39,756 nucleotides of DNA from Oscillospiraceae bacterium (GCA_015063745.1 SVTO01000023.1:1-39756), one strand, 5' to 3'. Positions 1-7,319 are shown, counted from the stretch's first letter. Numbers and translations: made by a program. The notes: generated from the letters alone by a model not told the origin.

Positions 1-2
1 AT

Positions 3-587
3 ATTCGGTTAGATAAGGATCGCTTTGTCAATATCCGTCACGGGTATAACGGTCAAAAAATATGGGTCCAATTCCCAGGTATTACGGACGGCGGTTGGGA
101 TGACCGATCGGTTGAAGTAACGCTTGTACGAGGGGGGAATGGCGAATATTCGGTTATGGAGGAAGGAATATATATCATAAGTCAGCAGGAGATTCAGAAG
201 AACCTCGCCATTTCGCAAATACAGAACAATATCCGCTATCTGGAGGAGATGATCGAAGCAAATCCCAGTAAATACGCCACAGATATTCCGAGAGATAGCG
301 ATTCCTACGAAAATATCTTCCGATATGGTGACACGCTTGTGCTCGAATATATCTTCAGCGAATTTCTTTCCGGTGGGCAGACCGATCTGCATGGATTTGT
401 ATTACAGCAGGTCATGACGGATCTGCTGAAAGAGAATGAAATCATAGCCTACGACGCTGAAAATGGTCAGGAGTATTTCGATCACTGGCTTGATTCTGCG
501 CGTTCTGTTGGAGAACAGCACGATGCTGTATGGCTTGATGAAAATGTCCCCGCCATTGCACTACTGCTGAAAATGATTAAGGAATAA
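3..587 (+). CDS. C-terminal part of an unidentified protein (5' end outside window)
   Basis: The reading frame is open from the first complete codon of the window to a TAA at 585-587, so this is the last 194 residues of a longer protein. An internal ATG at 156 exists, but the frame continues upstream through coding-looking residues and that ATG lacks a clear Shine-Dalgarno, so I treat the gene as truncated by the window. The N-terminal visible part is beta-rich (DGGWDDRSVEV). The C-terminal part is helical and acidic and contains YGDTLVLEYIFSEF and GGQTDLHGFVLQQ. That pattern resembles the helical tail I associate with clostridial BlaR1/M56-like sensor proteins, but this is recall, not a search. 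Function is unassigned. It is followed after 15 bases by a small membrane protein gene, probably in the same transcript. Confidence 0.6.
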   Translation: MRLDKDRFVNIRHGYNGQKIWVQFPGITDGGWDDRSVEVTLVRGGNGEYSVMEEGIYIISQQEIQKNLAISQIQNNIRYLEEMIEANPSKYATDIPRDSDSYENIFRYGDTLVLEYIFSEFLSGGQTDLHGFVLQQVMTDLLKENEIIAYDAENGQEYFDHWLDSARSVGEQHDAVWLDENVPAIALLLKMIKE

Positions 588-602
588 AGAAAGGCGCCGC
601 AT

Positions 603-821
603 ATGAAGAAACTGCAATATCTGTTCACGGTCCTTACCCTAATCCTCTCCCACCTCATGTGCTTTGTAGTAGCCTGGAACTACCGTGATATGCTCTGCGG
701 CATTGCACACGGCTGTTACAGCGCACCAGCGGAGATGGCATTTCTGACCGCCATTCCATATATGGTCGGAATACTCATCTGCGGGATCCTCGCATATATT
801 TTCCGAAGGAAAGCGAAATGA
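603..821 (+). CDS. Small two-helix membrane protein, function unknown
   Basis: A 72-residue protein that starts 15 bases after the preceding stop, behind a GAAAGG-type ribosome binding site, and ends just before a strong terminator, so it is the last gene of the transcript. Two hydrophobic segments are visible: residues about 6-26, which may also act as a signal anchor, and about 48-66 (AIPYMVGILICGILAYIF). The latter is followed by a basic tail RRKAK that should stay in the cytoplasm. Three cysteines (20, 32, 38) lie in or near the loop and could pair outside the membrane. I do not recognise a family. The size, membrane topology and place behind the preceding gene fit an accessory subunit, but that is inference. 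Confidence 0.6.
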   Translation: MKKLQYLFTVLTLILSHLMCFVVAWNYRDMLCGIAHGCYSAPAEMAFLTAIPYMVGILICGILAYIFRRKAK

Positions 822-822
822 T

Positions 823-865
823 AAAAGGCACAGCTTATACTTCTCCGTATAGGCTGTGCCTTTTT
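823..865 (+). terminator. Intrinsic terminator after the small membrane protein
   Basis: An 18-bp stem (823-840 with 847-864, one G-U pair) closes a six-base loop TTCTCC and ends in a run of T (861-865). It starts right behind the stop codon at 819-821. Confidence 0.9.
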
Positions 866-934
866 GCTGGCCACCGCATAAATTTTCTTTTCCTGGGGCA
901 TACTGAATCCAAATCGGAAAAGCAGGAGTGAATC

Positions 935-1525
935 ATGAAAACAGGATGGATCTTTCTTACAGCGGCATTGGGGATTGTACTGGCCGGCATTGTTTGGTGG
1001 GCTCTGCGGCTGCGGAAAACGGGGGCTGACAGCCCGCCGGTAACGGAATGTGAAAGGGAAAAGGAAACGGGCATCCTTACAGCACCACTCAGCGGAGTGT
1101 CGATCCCTCTTGAGCAGGTACGTGACGATGTATTCTCTGCCGGTATTCTGGGAGAGGGGGCCGCTATCATTCCGGACAGCGGGGAAGTGTACGCTCCGGT
1201 AAACGGCGTGATTGTCAATATTCCCGAAAGCTTGCACGCCATCGCCCTTACCGGTGAGGACGGTACGGAACTGCTGATTCACGTGGGCCTTGACACGGTG
1301 AATCTGAAAGGGGAGCATTTTACCCTACACGTAAAAGAAGGGGAAAGGGTACGCAGGGGTCAGCCGCTGATGACCTTTGCACTGGATAAGATCAAAGAAG
1401 CCGGCTACGATCCCGTGACGCCCATGATCCTGACGGAAACCGGCGGGCGAAAGTACACAGCCGTGAAAGGGAAGATCCGTGCCGGGGATGTGTGGATGGC
1501 CCCCGCAGAGGTCGAAAATACCTGA
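935..1525 (+). CDS. Membrane-anchored PTS EIIA-Glc (Crr-type) domain protein
   Basis: A 196-residue protein made of one N-terminal transmembrane helix (about 5-25), a basic stop-transfer stretch RLRK, a short linker, and a glucose-type EIIA domain (about 47-190). The domain carries both active-site histidines in their family context: His101 (SLHAIALTGEDG) and the phosphoacceptor His116 (ELLIHVGLDTVNLKGE). They are 15 residues apart, as in E. coli Crr (His75 and His90). Typical EIIA-Glc accepts phosphate from HPr and passes it to an EIIB or signals nutritional state; it is normally soluble or fused to EIICB. The positive-inside rule puts this domain on the cytoplasmic face. No EIIB, EIIC or HPr gene is nearby, which favours a regulatory or shared-EIIA role. 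The start follows GGAG at 925-928 with a six-base gap. It is a single-gene unit between two terminators. Confidence 0.85.
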   Translation: MKTGWIFLTAALGIVLAGIVWWALRLRKTGADSPPVTECEREKETGILTAPLSGVSIPLEQVRDDVFSAGILGEGAAIIPDSGEVYAPVNGVIVNIPESLHAIALTGEDGTELLIHVGLDTVNLKGEHFTLHVKEGERVRRGQPLMTFALDKIKEAGYDPVTPMILTETGGRKYTAVKGKIRAGDVWMAPAEVENT

Positions 1526-1533
1526 AATACCAC

Positions 1534-1595
1534 AGAAAATGCCGGAATTAAGAAAATCTCAAGAAAATTTTCCCAATCCGGCATTTTCTTTTTTT
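1534..1595 (+). terminator. Intrinsic terminator after the EIIA gene
   Basis: Inverted repeat AGAAAATGCCGGA (1534-1546) with TCCGGCATTTTCT (1577-1589), a 30-base loop, then a run of seven T. The long loop can itself form a small AGAAAAT/ATTTTC helix. Confidence 0.8.
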
Positions 1596-1603
1596 CGGAA
1601 ATG

Positions 1604-1612
1604 TGCTATACT
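1604..1612 (+). promoter_or_regulatory. Extended -10 promoter for the LtaS-family gene
   Basis: TGCTATACT is a textbook extended -10 element (TGn followed by TATACT). It lies directly behind the previous terminator; no good -35 is needed for this class. Transcription would start near 1619, so the in-frame ATG at 1601 cannot be the translation start. Confidence 0.65.
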
Positions 1613-1678
1613 ATAACAGTAGTTTTTCTTTGTCCCTGTGACGGACGAAAAAATCAGGAAAGACGGTTATTCGAAAAA

Positions 1679-3514
1679 ATGCGGAAAGAAGAGCAATATG
1701 CCCGTCTGCGAGGGGTTCTGCCGTGGTTTCTCGCTGCAGTCCTCTGGATCGTAAAAACGGGTGTTTTCTATGATTATGTACAGCTTGGCAGTCAGAAGGC
1801 GGTCATTACGGCGGCAGGTGCCGGTATTCTGCTCGGCGTGACCTGCCTTGTGGGACTGTTCTCCCGGAAAGCGGGAAAGATTCTGTTTGTACTGCTGTAT
1901 GTCGTTGTCGGCAGCTTTTTTATGGCTGTAGACAGCGTTTATTTTGCCTATGTCCATAAACTCCCCAGCATGGCGCAGATCACCATGGCGGGCCAGATTA
2001 TCGATGTGTGGGATACCGTGGTCAGTCTGCTCGGATGGAAGCAGCTGTTTCCGCTGATGGATCTGCCCCTATGGTTTCTGTGGCTGGTGAACCGCCGGAA
2101 AACGAAGCCCTCTGCAGAAATATCCGTGCAATATTCCATTGCCGGGCTTTTGACTGCCGCACTCTGCGGAATTGCGGTGGCTTTCTGCGGCGTTTTCGGT
2201 ACATTCCGGCCGGAATATATGCTGAATGAGGTTCTGTGCTACCATACATACGATACGTGGCATACAGTGGTTTCTGCGGCTTCTGACCGGGAAGTGGATA
2301 AAAGCCTGTACACCCTGCGTGACGACAGTGATTCCCCCTGGTTTGGGATTGCAGAAGGCCGGAATGTGGTGATCATCCAGATCGAAGCCCTGCAGAATTT
2401 TGTCATCGGCAATACATACAACGGAACGGAGCTGACGCCGAACCTGAATGAGCTGATCGCGAAGGATTCCGTATATTTTGACCGTTATTATTACCAGATT
2501 GGCGGTGGCAACACGGTGGATGCGGAATTTGCTGTGAACAATTCTCTGTTTGCCCCGGAAAGCCAGGCTGCATATGTGCAGTATACGGACAACGATTACT
2601 ATGGCCTGCCTTTCCTGCTGAAGGAAAACGGTTACAGCGGTACCCATGTGTTCCACAATTACAAAAAGAACTTCTGGAACAGAGAAGCAGCCTATCCCTA
2701 TCAGGGCTTTGATACCTTCACAGCCATGGAAGATATGGAACAGATGGAACCCTTCGCCCTCGGCCTTTCGGATAAGGAAATGTTCCGTCAGTCCATGGAA
2801 CAGGTTGTCCGCTGGGAAGAGCCTTTCTATGCCTTCTACATCACTGTTTCGTCCCATCATCCCTACGCCATTCCCGAAGAATACCGTACCCTGCAGCTGA
2901 AACCGGAGGACGAAGAGACTCTGTTCGGCCATTATCTCCAGGCCGTGCATTATACCGATCGGGCGATCGGATATTTCCTGGATCAGATGAAGGCGGCAGG
3001 ACTGTACGAAAATACCGTATTCGTCCTCTACGGGGATCATTATGCCCTGACCAATACGGACGAGACCATTGCGGAACAGGTGAAAGCCGTTACCGGGGAA
3101 GAGCATTACACCATTTTTGACGTGTTCAATGTGCCCTGTATCATGCATATTCCCGGCATGGGGAAAACGGAAACCATCCCGGTTGCCGGCGGACACATGG
3201 ACGTACTGCCGACCTTGCTGTGCCTGCTCGGGATAAACGAAACCCATACCGTTATGTTCGGTCAGAATCTGCTGACTGCGGAGAGCGGTATGGTATGTCA
3301 GCAGACCCATCTTTCCATCGGTTCCTTCATTTCCGACGAACTGTTTTTCTCCAAACCCTACAACAACATATTGGAGAACTATTCCGTCTATATGTATGGC
3401 ACCATGGCCTGGTCGGATCCCCTGAAGTATGAAGAAATTTCCGATTTGGCAGCTCAAAAGATACGTGATTGCGGTGTGCTGATGGCTAATAATGACCTAT
3501 TTGTGAATGAATAG
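1679..3514 (+). CDS. LtaS-family lipoteichoic acid synthase / phosphoglycerol transferase
   Basis: A 611-residue membrane enzyme of the LtaS/sulfatase superfamily, expected to transfer glycerol phosphate from phosphatidylglycerol to a growing teichoic acid or glycolipid on the outer face of the membrane. About five hydrophobic segments occupy residues 12-170, followed by the extracellular sulfatase-fold domain. Expected ligands are all visible: Glu236 (IQIEALQNF), nucleophile Thr279 in GGGNTVDAEF, His393/394 in SSHHPY, and Asp453-His454 in YGDHY, matching S. aureus Glu255, Thr300, His416 and Asp475-His476. I start at ATG 1679 because the ATG at 1601 overlaps the promoter; the Shine-Dalgarno AGGAAAG near 1656 is rather distant, so initiation may be weak. 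The gene is monocistronic. It could act on lipoteichoic acid or another glycerol-phosphate polymer; the sequence does not decide. Confidence 0.9.
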   Translation: MRKEEQYARLRGVLPWFLAAVLWIVKTGVFYDYVQLGSQKAVITAAGAGILLGVTCLVGLFSRKAGKILFVLLYVVVGSFFMAVDSVYFAYVHKLPSMAQITMAGQIIDVWDTVVSLLGWKQLFPLMDLPLWFLWLVNRRKTKPSAEISVQYSIAGLLTAALCGIAVAFCGVFGTFRPEYMLNEVLCYHTYDTWHTVVSAASDREVDKSLYTLRDDSDSPWFGIAEGRNVVIIQIEALQNFVIGNTYNGTELTPNLNELIAKDSVYFDRYYYQIGGGNTVDAEFAVNNSLFAPESQAAYVQYTDNDYYGLPFLLKENGYSGTHVFHNYKKNFWNREAAYPYQGFDTFTAMEDMEQMEPFALGLSDKEMFRQSMEQVVRWEEPFYAFYITVSSHHPYAIPEEYRTLQLKPEDEETLFGHYLQAVHYTDRAIGYFLDQMKAAGLYENTVFVLYGDHYALTNTDETIAEQVKAVTGEEHYTIFDVFNVPCIMHIPGMGKTETIPVAGGHMDVLPTLLCLLGINETHTVMFGQNLLTAESGMVCQQTHLSIGSFISDELFFSKPYNNILENYSVYMYGTMAWSDPLKYEEISDLAAQKIRDCGVLMANNDLFVNE

Positions 3515-3664
3515 AGAACATGTACAAAAGTTATTCAAATGCGAGAAAAGAATAAATAATAGTTTGTTTTTTTTGTCAAGCACTAATTTCAAAAAAATAT
3601 AAAAATCGGCAGGATATATAAAATTGTGCATGAAAATTTGTGCCATATTATGTCGTAATGGGTA

Positions 3665-3693
3665 TTGACAAAATGACCGAGTTGGATTATAAT
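3665..3693 (+). promoter_or_regulatory. Perfect consensus sigma-A promoter of nrdD
   Basis: TTGACA (3665-3670), a 17-base spacer and TATAAT (3688-3693). Every base matches the housekeeping consensus, so expression is likely set by repression. The gap 3515-3664 upstream is AT-rich and shows no gene and no clear terminator for the preceding gene. Confidence 0.9.
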
Positions 3694-3739
3694 ATACAAC
3701 GTACTGAGGATATAACAAAAACACCACAAGATATTGTGG
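3694..3739 (+). promoter_or_regulatory. Candidate tandem NrdR boxes in the nrdD leader
   Basis: The 16-mer at 3724-3739, CCACAAGATATTGTGG, matches the NrdR consensus acaCwAtATaTwGtgt at 13 positions including the conserved core. It is the heart of a perfect 13-bp dyad (3717-3729 with 3734-3746). A weaker copy, ATACAACGTACTGAGG at 3694-3709, matches at about ten positions and lies 30 bp away centre to centre, close to the three-turn spacing usual for NrdR pairs. Both sit between the -10 and the start codon, covering the transcription start. The strong dyad followed by T bases could alternatively work as an attenuator hairpin. The nrdR gene is not in the window. Confidence 0.6.
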
Positions 3740-3772
3740 TGTTTTTGATGAAAAAAGACGAAATGGGAGTAT

Positions 3773-6130
3773 ATGATGATTACCAGAATACGTAAAAGAG
3801 ATGGAAGAGAAGTACCGTTCAATCTGGAAAAAATCGCAAATGCAATCTTCCGCGCAGCAAAAGTGGTAGGCGGCAGCGATTACGACGAAGCCATGACCTT
3901 AGCCTGCGAGGTTTCCGAGAGAATCGAAGAATTGTCCAGAGAAAGCGGAGATATTCCTACAGTTGAAGAAATACAGGATATGGTAGAACGTGTTCTGGTG
4001 AAGAACGGCCACGCCCGTACTGCCAAGGAGTTCATCCTGTACCGTGCAGAACGGAACAAGGTGCGTGAAATGAATACATCTCTCATGCGTACATTTGAAG
4101 ATCTGACCTTCAAGAGTGCCATTGAAAGTGATGTAAAGCGTGAAAATGCCAATATAGACGGCGATACTGCCATGGGTACCATGCTGAAGTACGGTTCCGA
4201 AGGTGCCAAGCGCTTCTACGATTTGTATGTTCTGGCTCCCAAGCACTCCAGAGCACACAAGGACGGGGACATTCATATCCACGATATGGACTTCTACGGT
4301 CTGACCACTACCTGCTGCCAGATCGATATCATCAAGCTCTTTGAAAATGGTTTTGCCACGGGACAGGGACAGCATCTGCGCGAACCCAGCGACATCATGA
4401 GCTACTCTGCACTGGCCTGCATCGCCATTCAGGCAAATCAGAACGACCAGCACGGCGGTCAGTCCATTCCCAACTTTGAATACGGTATGGCCATCGGCGT
4501 ACGGAAGACCTATGTAAGACATCTGAAGCGCAATATCGCCAAGGCTTTGGATATGGGTGATGTACTGCCCGAAGGTACCGATGTGGATCTGTATACCGAA
4601 GATCTGCTGAAGAAGATCAAGGAAACCTACGGCATTGAACCCTGCATGAAATCCGCCAAGGAAATGACCGAAGCACTGACGAAGGAGTTTGCTCCTCTGT
4701 TCGGTGACAAGGCAGCCAAGGAAGCGGCGATCATTGAAAAATATACAAACAAGGAAATCGAACGCAGCACATACCAGGCAATGGAAGCACTGATTCACAA
4801 TCTGAACACCATGCATTCCAGAGCCGGTGCACAGGTTCCGTTCTCTTCTCTGAACTACGGTACCGACACCAGCCCGGAAGGCAGACTGGTAATGCGCAGC
4901 ATACTGATGGCTACCGACGCAGGCCTGGGCCACGGTGAAACGCCGATCTTCCCGATTCAGATTTTCAAGATCAAGGAAGGCGTGAACTACAATCCCGGCG
5001 ACCCGAACTACGACCTGTTCCAGTTGGCCTGCCGCGTGTCTGCCAAGCGTCTGTTCCCGAACTTCAGCTTCCTGGACGCACCGTTCAATGCCCAGTTCTA
5101 TAAGGAAGGCGATGTATCCACTGAAGTGGCATACATGGGCTGCCGTACCAGAGTTGTGGCAAACTACTACGATAAATCCCGCGAGACGGTCAATGGCAGA
5201 GGCAACCTGAGCTTTACCTCCATCAACCTGCCCCGTATCGCTATCAACGCCAGAGGTGATGTAGACTGGTTCTTCGAAGAACTGGAACGCAAGGTAAATC
5301 TGGTAGTCGATCAGCTGCTGGAGCGTTTCCAGATCCAGTGCAGCAAGCATGTACGCAACTATCCTTTCCTGATGGGTGAAGGCGTATGGATCGATTCCGA
5401 AAAGCTGAGCAAGGATGATTCCGTTGCAGAAGTACTGAAGCACGGTACGCTGACGGTAGGCTTCATCGGTCTGGCGGAATGTCTGAAGACCCTGCTTGGT
5501 GTACACCACGGTGAAAGTGCCGAAGCCCAGAAGATGGGTCTGGAAATCGTTGGCTTCATGCGCAAGCTGACCGACGCGGCAACCGTAAAGCACGGTCTGA
5601 ACATCACTCTGATTGCGACTCCTGCAGAAGGCCTGTCCGGACGTTTTGTAAGAATCGACAGAAAGAAGTACGGTGTAATTCCCGGTGTAACGGACAGAGA
5701 GTACTATACGAACTCCTTCCATGTACCGGTATACCACGATATTTCCGCTTATGACAAGATCCGTCTGGAAGCGCCCTACCACACACTGACCAACGGTGGT
5801 CACATCACCTACATTGAGCTGGACGGTGACCCGTGTGAAAATCTGGAAGCGTTTGAGAACATCATCCGCACCATGAAGGAAGCGGGCATCGGTTACGGTG
5901 CGATCAACCATCCGGTAGACCACGACCCTGTCTGCGGTTACACGGGCATTATCGGCAACACCTGTCCCGGCTGCGGTAGAGAAGAAACTCCGAATCTGCC
6001 GAAGTTCGAACGCATCCGCCGTATCACGGGTTATCTGGTGGGCACGTTGGATCATTTCAACGATGCCAAGCGTGCTGAGGTGGAAGACCGTGTTAAGCAC
6101 ACGGTAAAGAGCGAGATGGAAATGATATAA
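3773..6130 (+). CDS. nrdD: Anaerobic (class III) ribonucleoside-triphosphate reductase
   Basis: A 785-residue glycyl-radical enzyme that reduces ribonucleoside triphosphates to deoxyribonucleotides under anaerobic conditions in the cytoplasm. The N-terminal 95 residues are an ATP-cone (ITRIRKRDGREVPFNLEKIA) for allosteric control by ATP/dATP. The catalytic barrel contains the presumed thiyl cysteine Cys457 in YMGCRTRV. Near the C-terminus two cysteine pairs (VCGYTG and CPGCG) form the zinc site, followed by the radical loop RITGYLVG with the radical glycine near residue 753. Two adjacent ATGs occur (3773 and 3776); GGAG at 3766-3769 is spaced better for the second. No nrdG activase follows; the next feature is a terminator. 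The radical-SAM activase at the right end of the window has ferredoxin inserts and is not NrdG-like. Confidence 0.97.
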   Translation: MMITRIRKRDGREVPFNLEKIANAIFRAAKVVGGSDYDEAMTLACEVSERIEELSRESGDIPTVEEIQDMVERVLVKNGHARTAKEFILYRAERNKVREMNTSLMRTFEDLTFKSAIESDVKRENANIDGDTAMGTMLKYGSEGAKRFYDLYVLAPKHSRAHKDGDIHIHDMDFYGLTTTCCQIDIIKLFENGFATGQGQHLREPSDIMSYSALACIAIQANQNDQHGGQSIPNFEYGMAIGVRKTYVRHLKRNIAKALDMGDVLPEGTDVDLYTEDLLKKIKETYGIEPCMKSAKEMTEALTKEFAPLFGDKAAKEAAIIEKYTNKEIERSTYQAMEALIHNLNTMHSRAGAQVPFSSLNYGTDTSPEGRLVMRSILMATDAGLGHGETPIFPIQIFKIKEGVNYNPGDPNYDLFQLACRVSAKRLFPNFSFLDAPFNAQFYKEGDVSTEVAYMGCRTRVVANYYDKSRETVNGRGNLSFTSINLPRIAINARGDVDWFFEELERKVNLVVDQLLERFQIQCSKHVRNYPFLMGEGVWIDSEKLSKDDSVAEVLKHGTLTVGFIGLAECLKTLLGVHHGESAEAQKMGLEIVGFMRKLTDAATVKHGLNITLIATPAEGLSGRFVRIDRKKYGVIPGVTDREYYTNSFHVPVYHDISAYDKIRLEAPYHTLTNGGHITYIELDGDPCENLEAFENIIRTMKEAGIGYGAINHPVDHDPVCGYTGIIGNTCPGCGREETPNLPKFERIRRITGYLVGTLDHFNDAKRAEVEDRVKHTVKSEMEMI

Positions 6131-6136
6131 TACCTG

Positions 6137-6168
6137 AGGAGCTTTGGTTTTGACCAAGGCTCCTTTTT
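6137..6168 (+). terminator. Intrinsic terminator of nrdD
   Basis: A 12-bp stem AGGAGCTTTGGT (6137-6148) with ACCAAGGCTCCT (6153-6164), loop TTTG and a T run to 6168, starting seven bases after the nrdD stop. Confidence 0.92.
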
Positions 6169-6221
6169 GTATGTTTTTCCTTTTTTCTCTCTACGGTTGG
6201 TATGGCTAAATCGCTATTTTC

Positions 6222-6367
6222 TTTTTTGTCCTTGGCGGACGGGCAGTTGTTTACTACTCGATGAATCGTGCTGTCGTTTATTCTTTTTTGTCCTACACGG
6301 ACGGGTGGCTATTTACTACTCTTTGTTTGGCTTAAATCGTTTATTTTTTGTGTCCTGTGCGGACGGC
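6222..6367 (+). repeat. Left array: three tandem ~61-bp units
   Basis: Units start at about 6222, 6284 and 6344. Each begins with TTTTTTG, then a small dyad GTCC-nnnnn-GGACGG (inner bases TTGGC, TACAC, TGTGC), then in the first two TTTACTACTC and a TTTATT tail. The inner bases of the dyad vary while the arms are conserved, so the arms may be kept for pairing. Confidence 0.85.
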
Positions 6368-6418
6368 CGCAGTTGGATAAAGTACGACTAAAAGGGAGAG
6401 AGATACACCAACTGCTCG

Positions 6419-6444
6419 AGAATTACCTCAGAAGAGGTAATTCT
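6419..6444. repeat. Perfect 11-bp hairpin inside the foldback element
   Basis: AGAATTACCTC (6419-6429), loop AGAA, GAGGTAATTCT (6434-6444). It has no T tract behind it, so it is not an obvious terminator. It has no counterpart on the right side of the element. Confidence 0.7.
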
Positions 6445-6468
6445 CCAACGTGCTTCCTGTAGTGGGGA

Positions 6469-6506
6469 CCTGCAGGCGCGAGGCCCCTCTAAGAACTCCC
6501 CCGCTT
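6469..6506 (+). repeat. Left arm of 38-bp perfect inverted repeat
   Basis: Begins CCTGCAGGCGCGAGGCCCCT and ends CCCCCGCTT. All 38 bases are the exact reverse complement of 7068-7105. It contains a PstI-like palindrome CTGCAG and a GC-rich block unlike the flanking DNA. Confidence 0.92.
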
Positions 6507-6711
6507 TATTAAGAGCTACGTTGGTCCGGTATTGGTTGTTGGATTGGTCAAAGTAGTGGAGGATGCAAATCAGCGCTGACCGCGGGAGGGGTACGAGGGT
6601 GGGGGCATACTGTTGTGATTAGATATGTATTAGCCGTGTACAGTGATGTGGACTGGGTGCGTGCTCATCCGTGCTAACCGCGCGAAGACTGAATGGCAGT
6701 CCTAAAACATG

Positions 6712-7000
6712 GCGGTCAGCCGAAATTTATAATGCACCCAACCTTGTACTGTAGGCAGACCTACCCTTAGTCTGTACAACCTGTCAGCGGTCAAACTCCC
6801 CTATTCATCCCGCGGCAGCCTAATTAAAAAGAAACTCAACTACTGAACCCAACGAACCCACACCCAACAACCTCTCCCTACGCACCAAGCGGCAGCCAAA
6901 TTCTTTCTGCACGGCACATTCTTCTGTGCACAAACCCACTTTTCCACAAAACGAACCGTCAACGGTATCTCTCCACTAATGCACCCTCCGGCGGTTAGCC
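6712..7000 (-). repeat. Diverged inner repeat family GCGGYYAGCC
   Basis: GCGGTCAGCC (6712-6721), GCGGCAGCC (6812-6820), GCGGCAGCC (6889-6897) and GCGGTTAGCC (6991-7000), each followed within a few bases by an AATT block, at spacings of 100, 77 and 102 bases. Opposite-orientation copies (GCTGACCGC ending 6583, GCTAACCGC ending 6681) lie in the left half, so the family itself is part of the foldback symmetry. Confidence 0.55.
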
Positions 7001-7067
7001 ATAATTGAAAAACGAGCGTGCTAAACCCAAAGAACCGCCCGACCCAAAAAACTCAACCCTTCCACCT

Positions 7068-7105
7068 AAGCGGGGGAGTTCTTAGAGGGGCCTCGCGCCT
7101 GCAGG
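7068..7105 (-). repeat. Right arm of 38-bp perfect inverted repeat
   Basis: Exact reverse complement of 6469-6506. The arm also takes part in a local hairpin: 7081-7093 (CTTAGAGGGGCCT) pairs with 7104-7116 (AGGCCTCTCTAAG) with one mismatch. The corresponding local hairpin on the left side (about 6458-6493) has decayed. Confidence 0.92.
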
Positions 7106-7118
7106 CCTCTCTAAGTGC

Positions 7119-7259
7119 CGTCCGCATAGGACACCAAAAATAAACGATTTGCACGACACAAAGAGTAGTAAAAGAATAGCCGTCCGCACAGGACAAAAAA
7201 TTAAAGGATTTAAACCAAACAAAGAGTAGTAAAAAATATCCGTCCGCCAAGGACAAAAA
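7119..7259 (-). repeat. Right array: three tandem ~60-bp units, inverted
   Basis: The same unit as the left array on the minus strand: CCGTCCG-nnnn-GGAC dyads start at 7119, 7180 and 7240, and GAGTAGTAAAA blocks lie at about 7162 and 7222. The outermost copy shares TTTTTGTCCTTGGCGGACGG with the outermost left copy, in inverted orientation. Confidence 0.85.
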
Positions 7260-7273
7260 CTAAAAACCAAAGA

Positions 7274-7319
7274 AAATAAAAAAACTGCTGTACCAGGAAA
7301 AAATCCTTGGTACAGCAGT
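7274..7319 (-). terminator. Terminator of the secreted Ig-like protein gene
   Basis: On the minus strand, ACTGCTGTACCAAGGA (7319-7304) pairs with TCCTGGTACAGCAGT (7298-7284), with one bulge and a short A-rich loop, followed by a long T run (7284 downward). It lies 15 bases behind the stop codon. Confidence 0.9.

Larger units (their letters stand above)
6222..7259. repeat. About 1-kb non-coding foldback element with inverted terminal repeat arrays
   Basis: This stretch carries no plausible gene but is highly organised. Each end bears three tandem copies of a unit of about 60 bp, in opposite orientation at the two ends. The outermost 19-20 bases (TTTTTGTCCTTGGCGGACGG read inward) are shared. 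Further in is a perfect 38-bp inverted repeat (6469-6506 with 7068-7105), and between these arms is a diverged family of GCGGYYAGCC motifs. Strand composition switches: the left inner half is rich in G and T, the right inner half in A and C, so one strand can fold back over much of its length. It sits cleanly between two terminators. It may be a non-autonomous mobile element (MITE or foldback type) or a large structured RNA; no target-site duplication is evident to me. The remaining bases 6169-6221 and 7260-7273 show nothing else. Confidence 0.75.

Noticed and set aside
1601-1678. Upstream in-frame start for the LtaS-family protein
   Set aside because: The ATG at 1601 overlaps an extended -10 promoter, and the 26 extra residues do not resemble the family.
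2069-3457. 462-codon minus-strand frame opposite the LtaS-family gene
   Set aside because: The plus strand carries all LtaS active-site motifs; the opposite frame has none.
3899-6157. 752-codon minus-strand frame opposite nrdD
   Set aside because: A shadow of nrdD caused by its codon usage; it shows no family motifs and covers a certain gene.
6222-6367. CRISPR array
   Set aside because: Only three units, and the parts between the dyads are themselves similar between units; there are no unique spacers and no cas genes.
6167-6462. Two short plus-strand reading frames (64-74 codons) and matching minus-strand frames at 7053-7270
   Set aside because: They are translations of the inverted 60-bp repeat arrays, which explains their repeated phrases; they have no ribosome binding sites and lie in a non-coding element.
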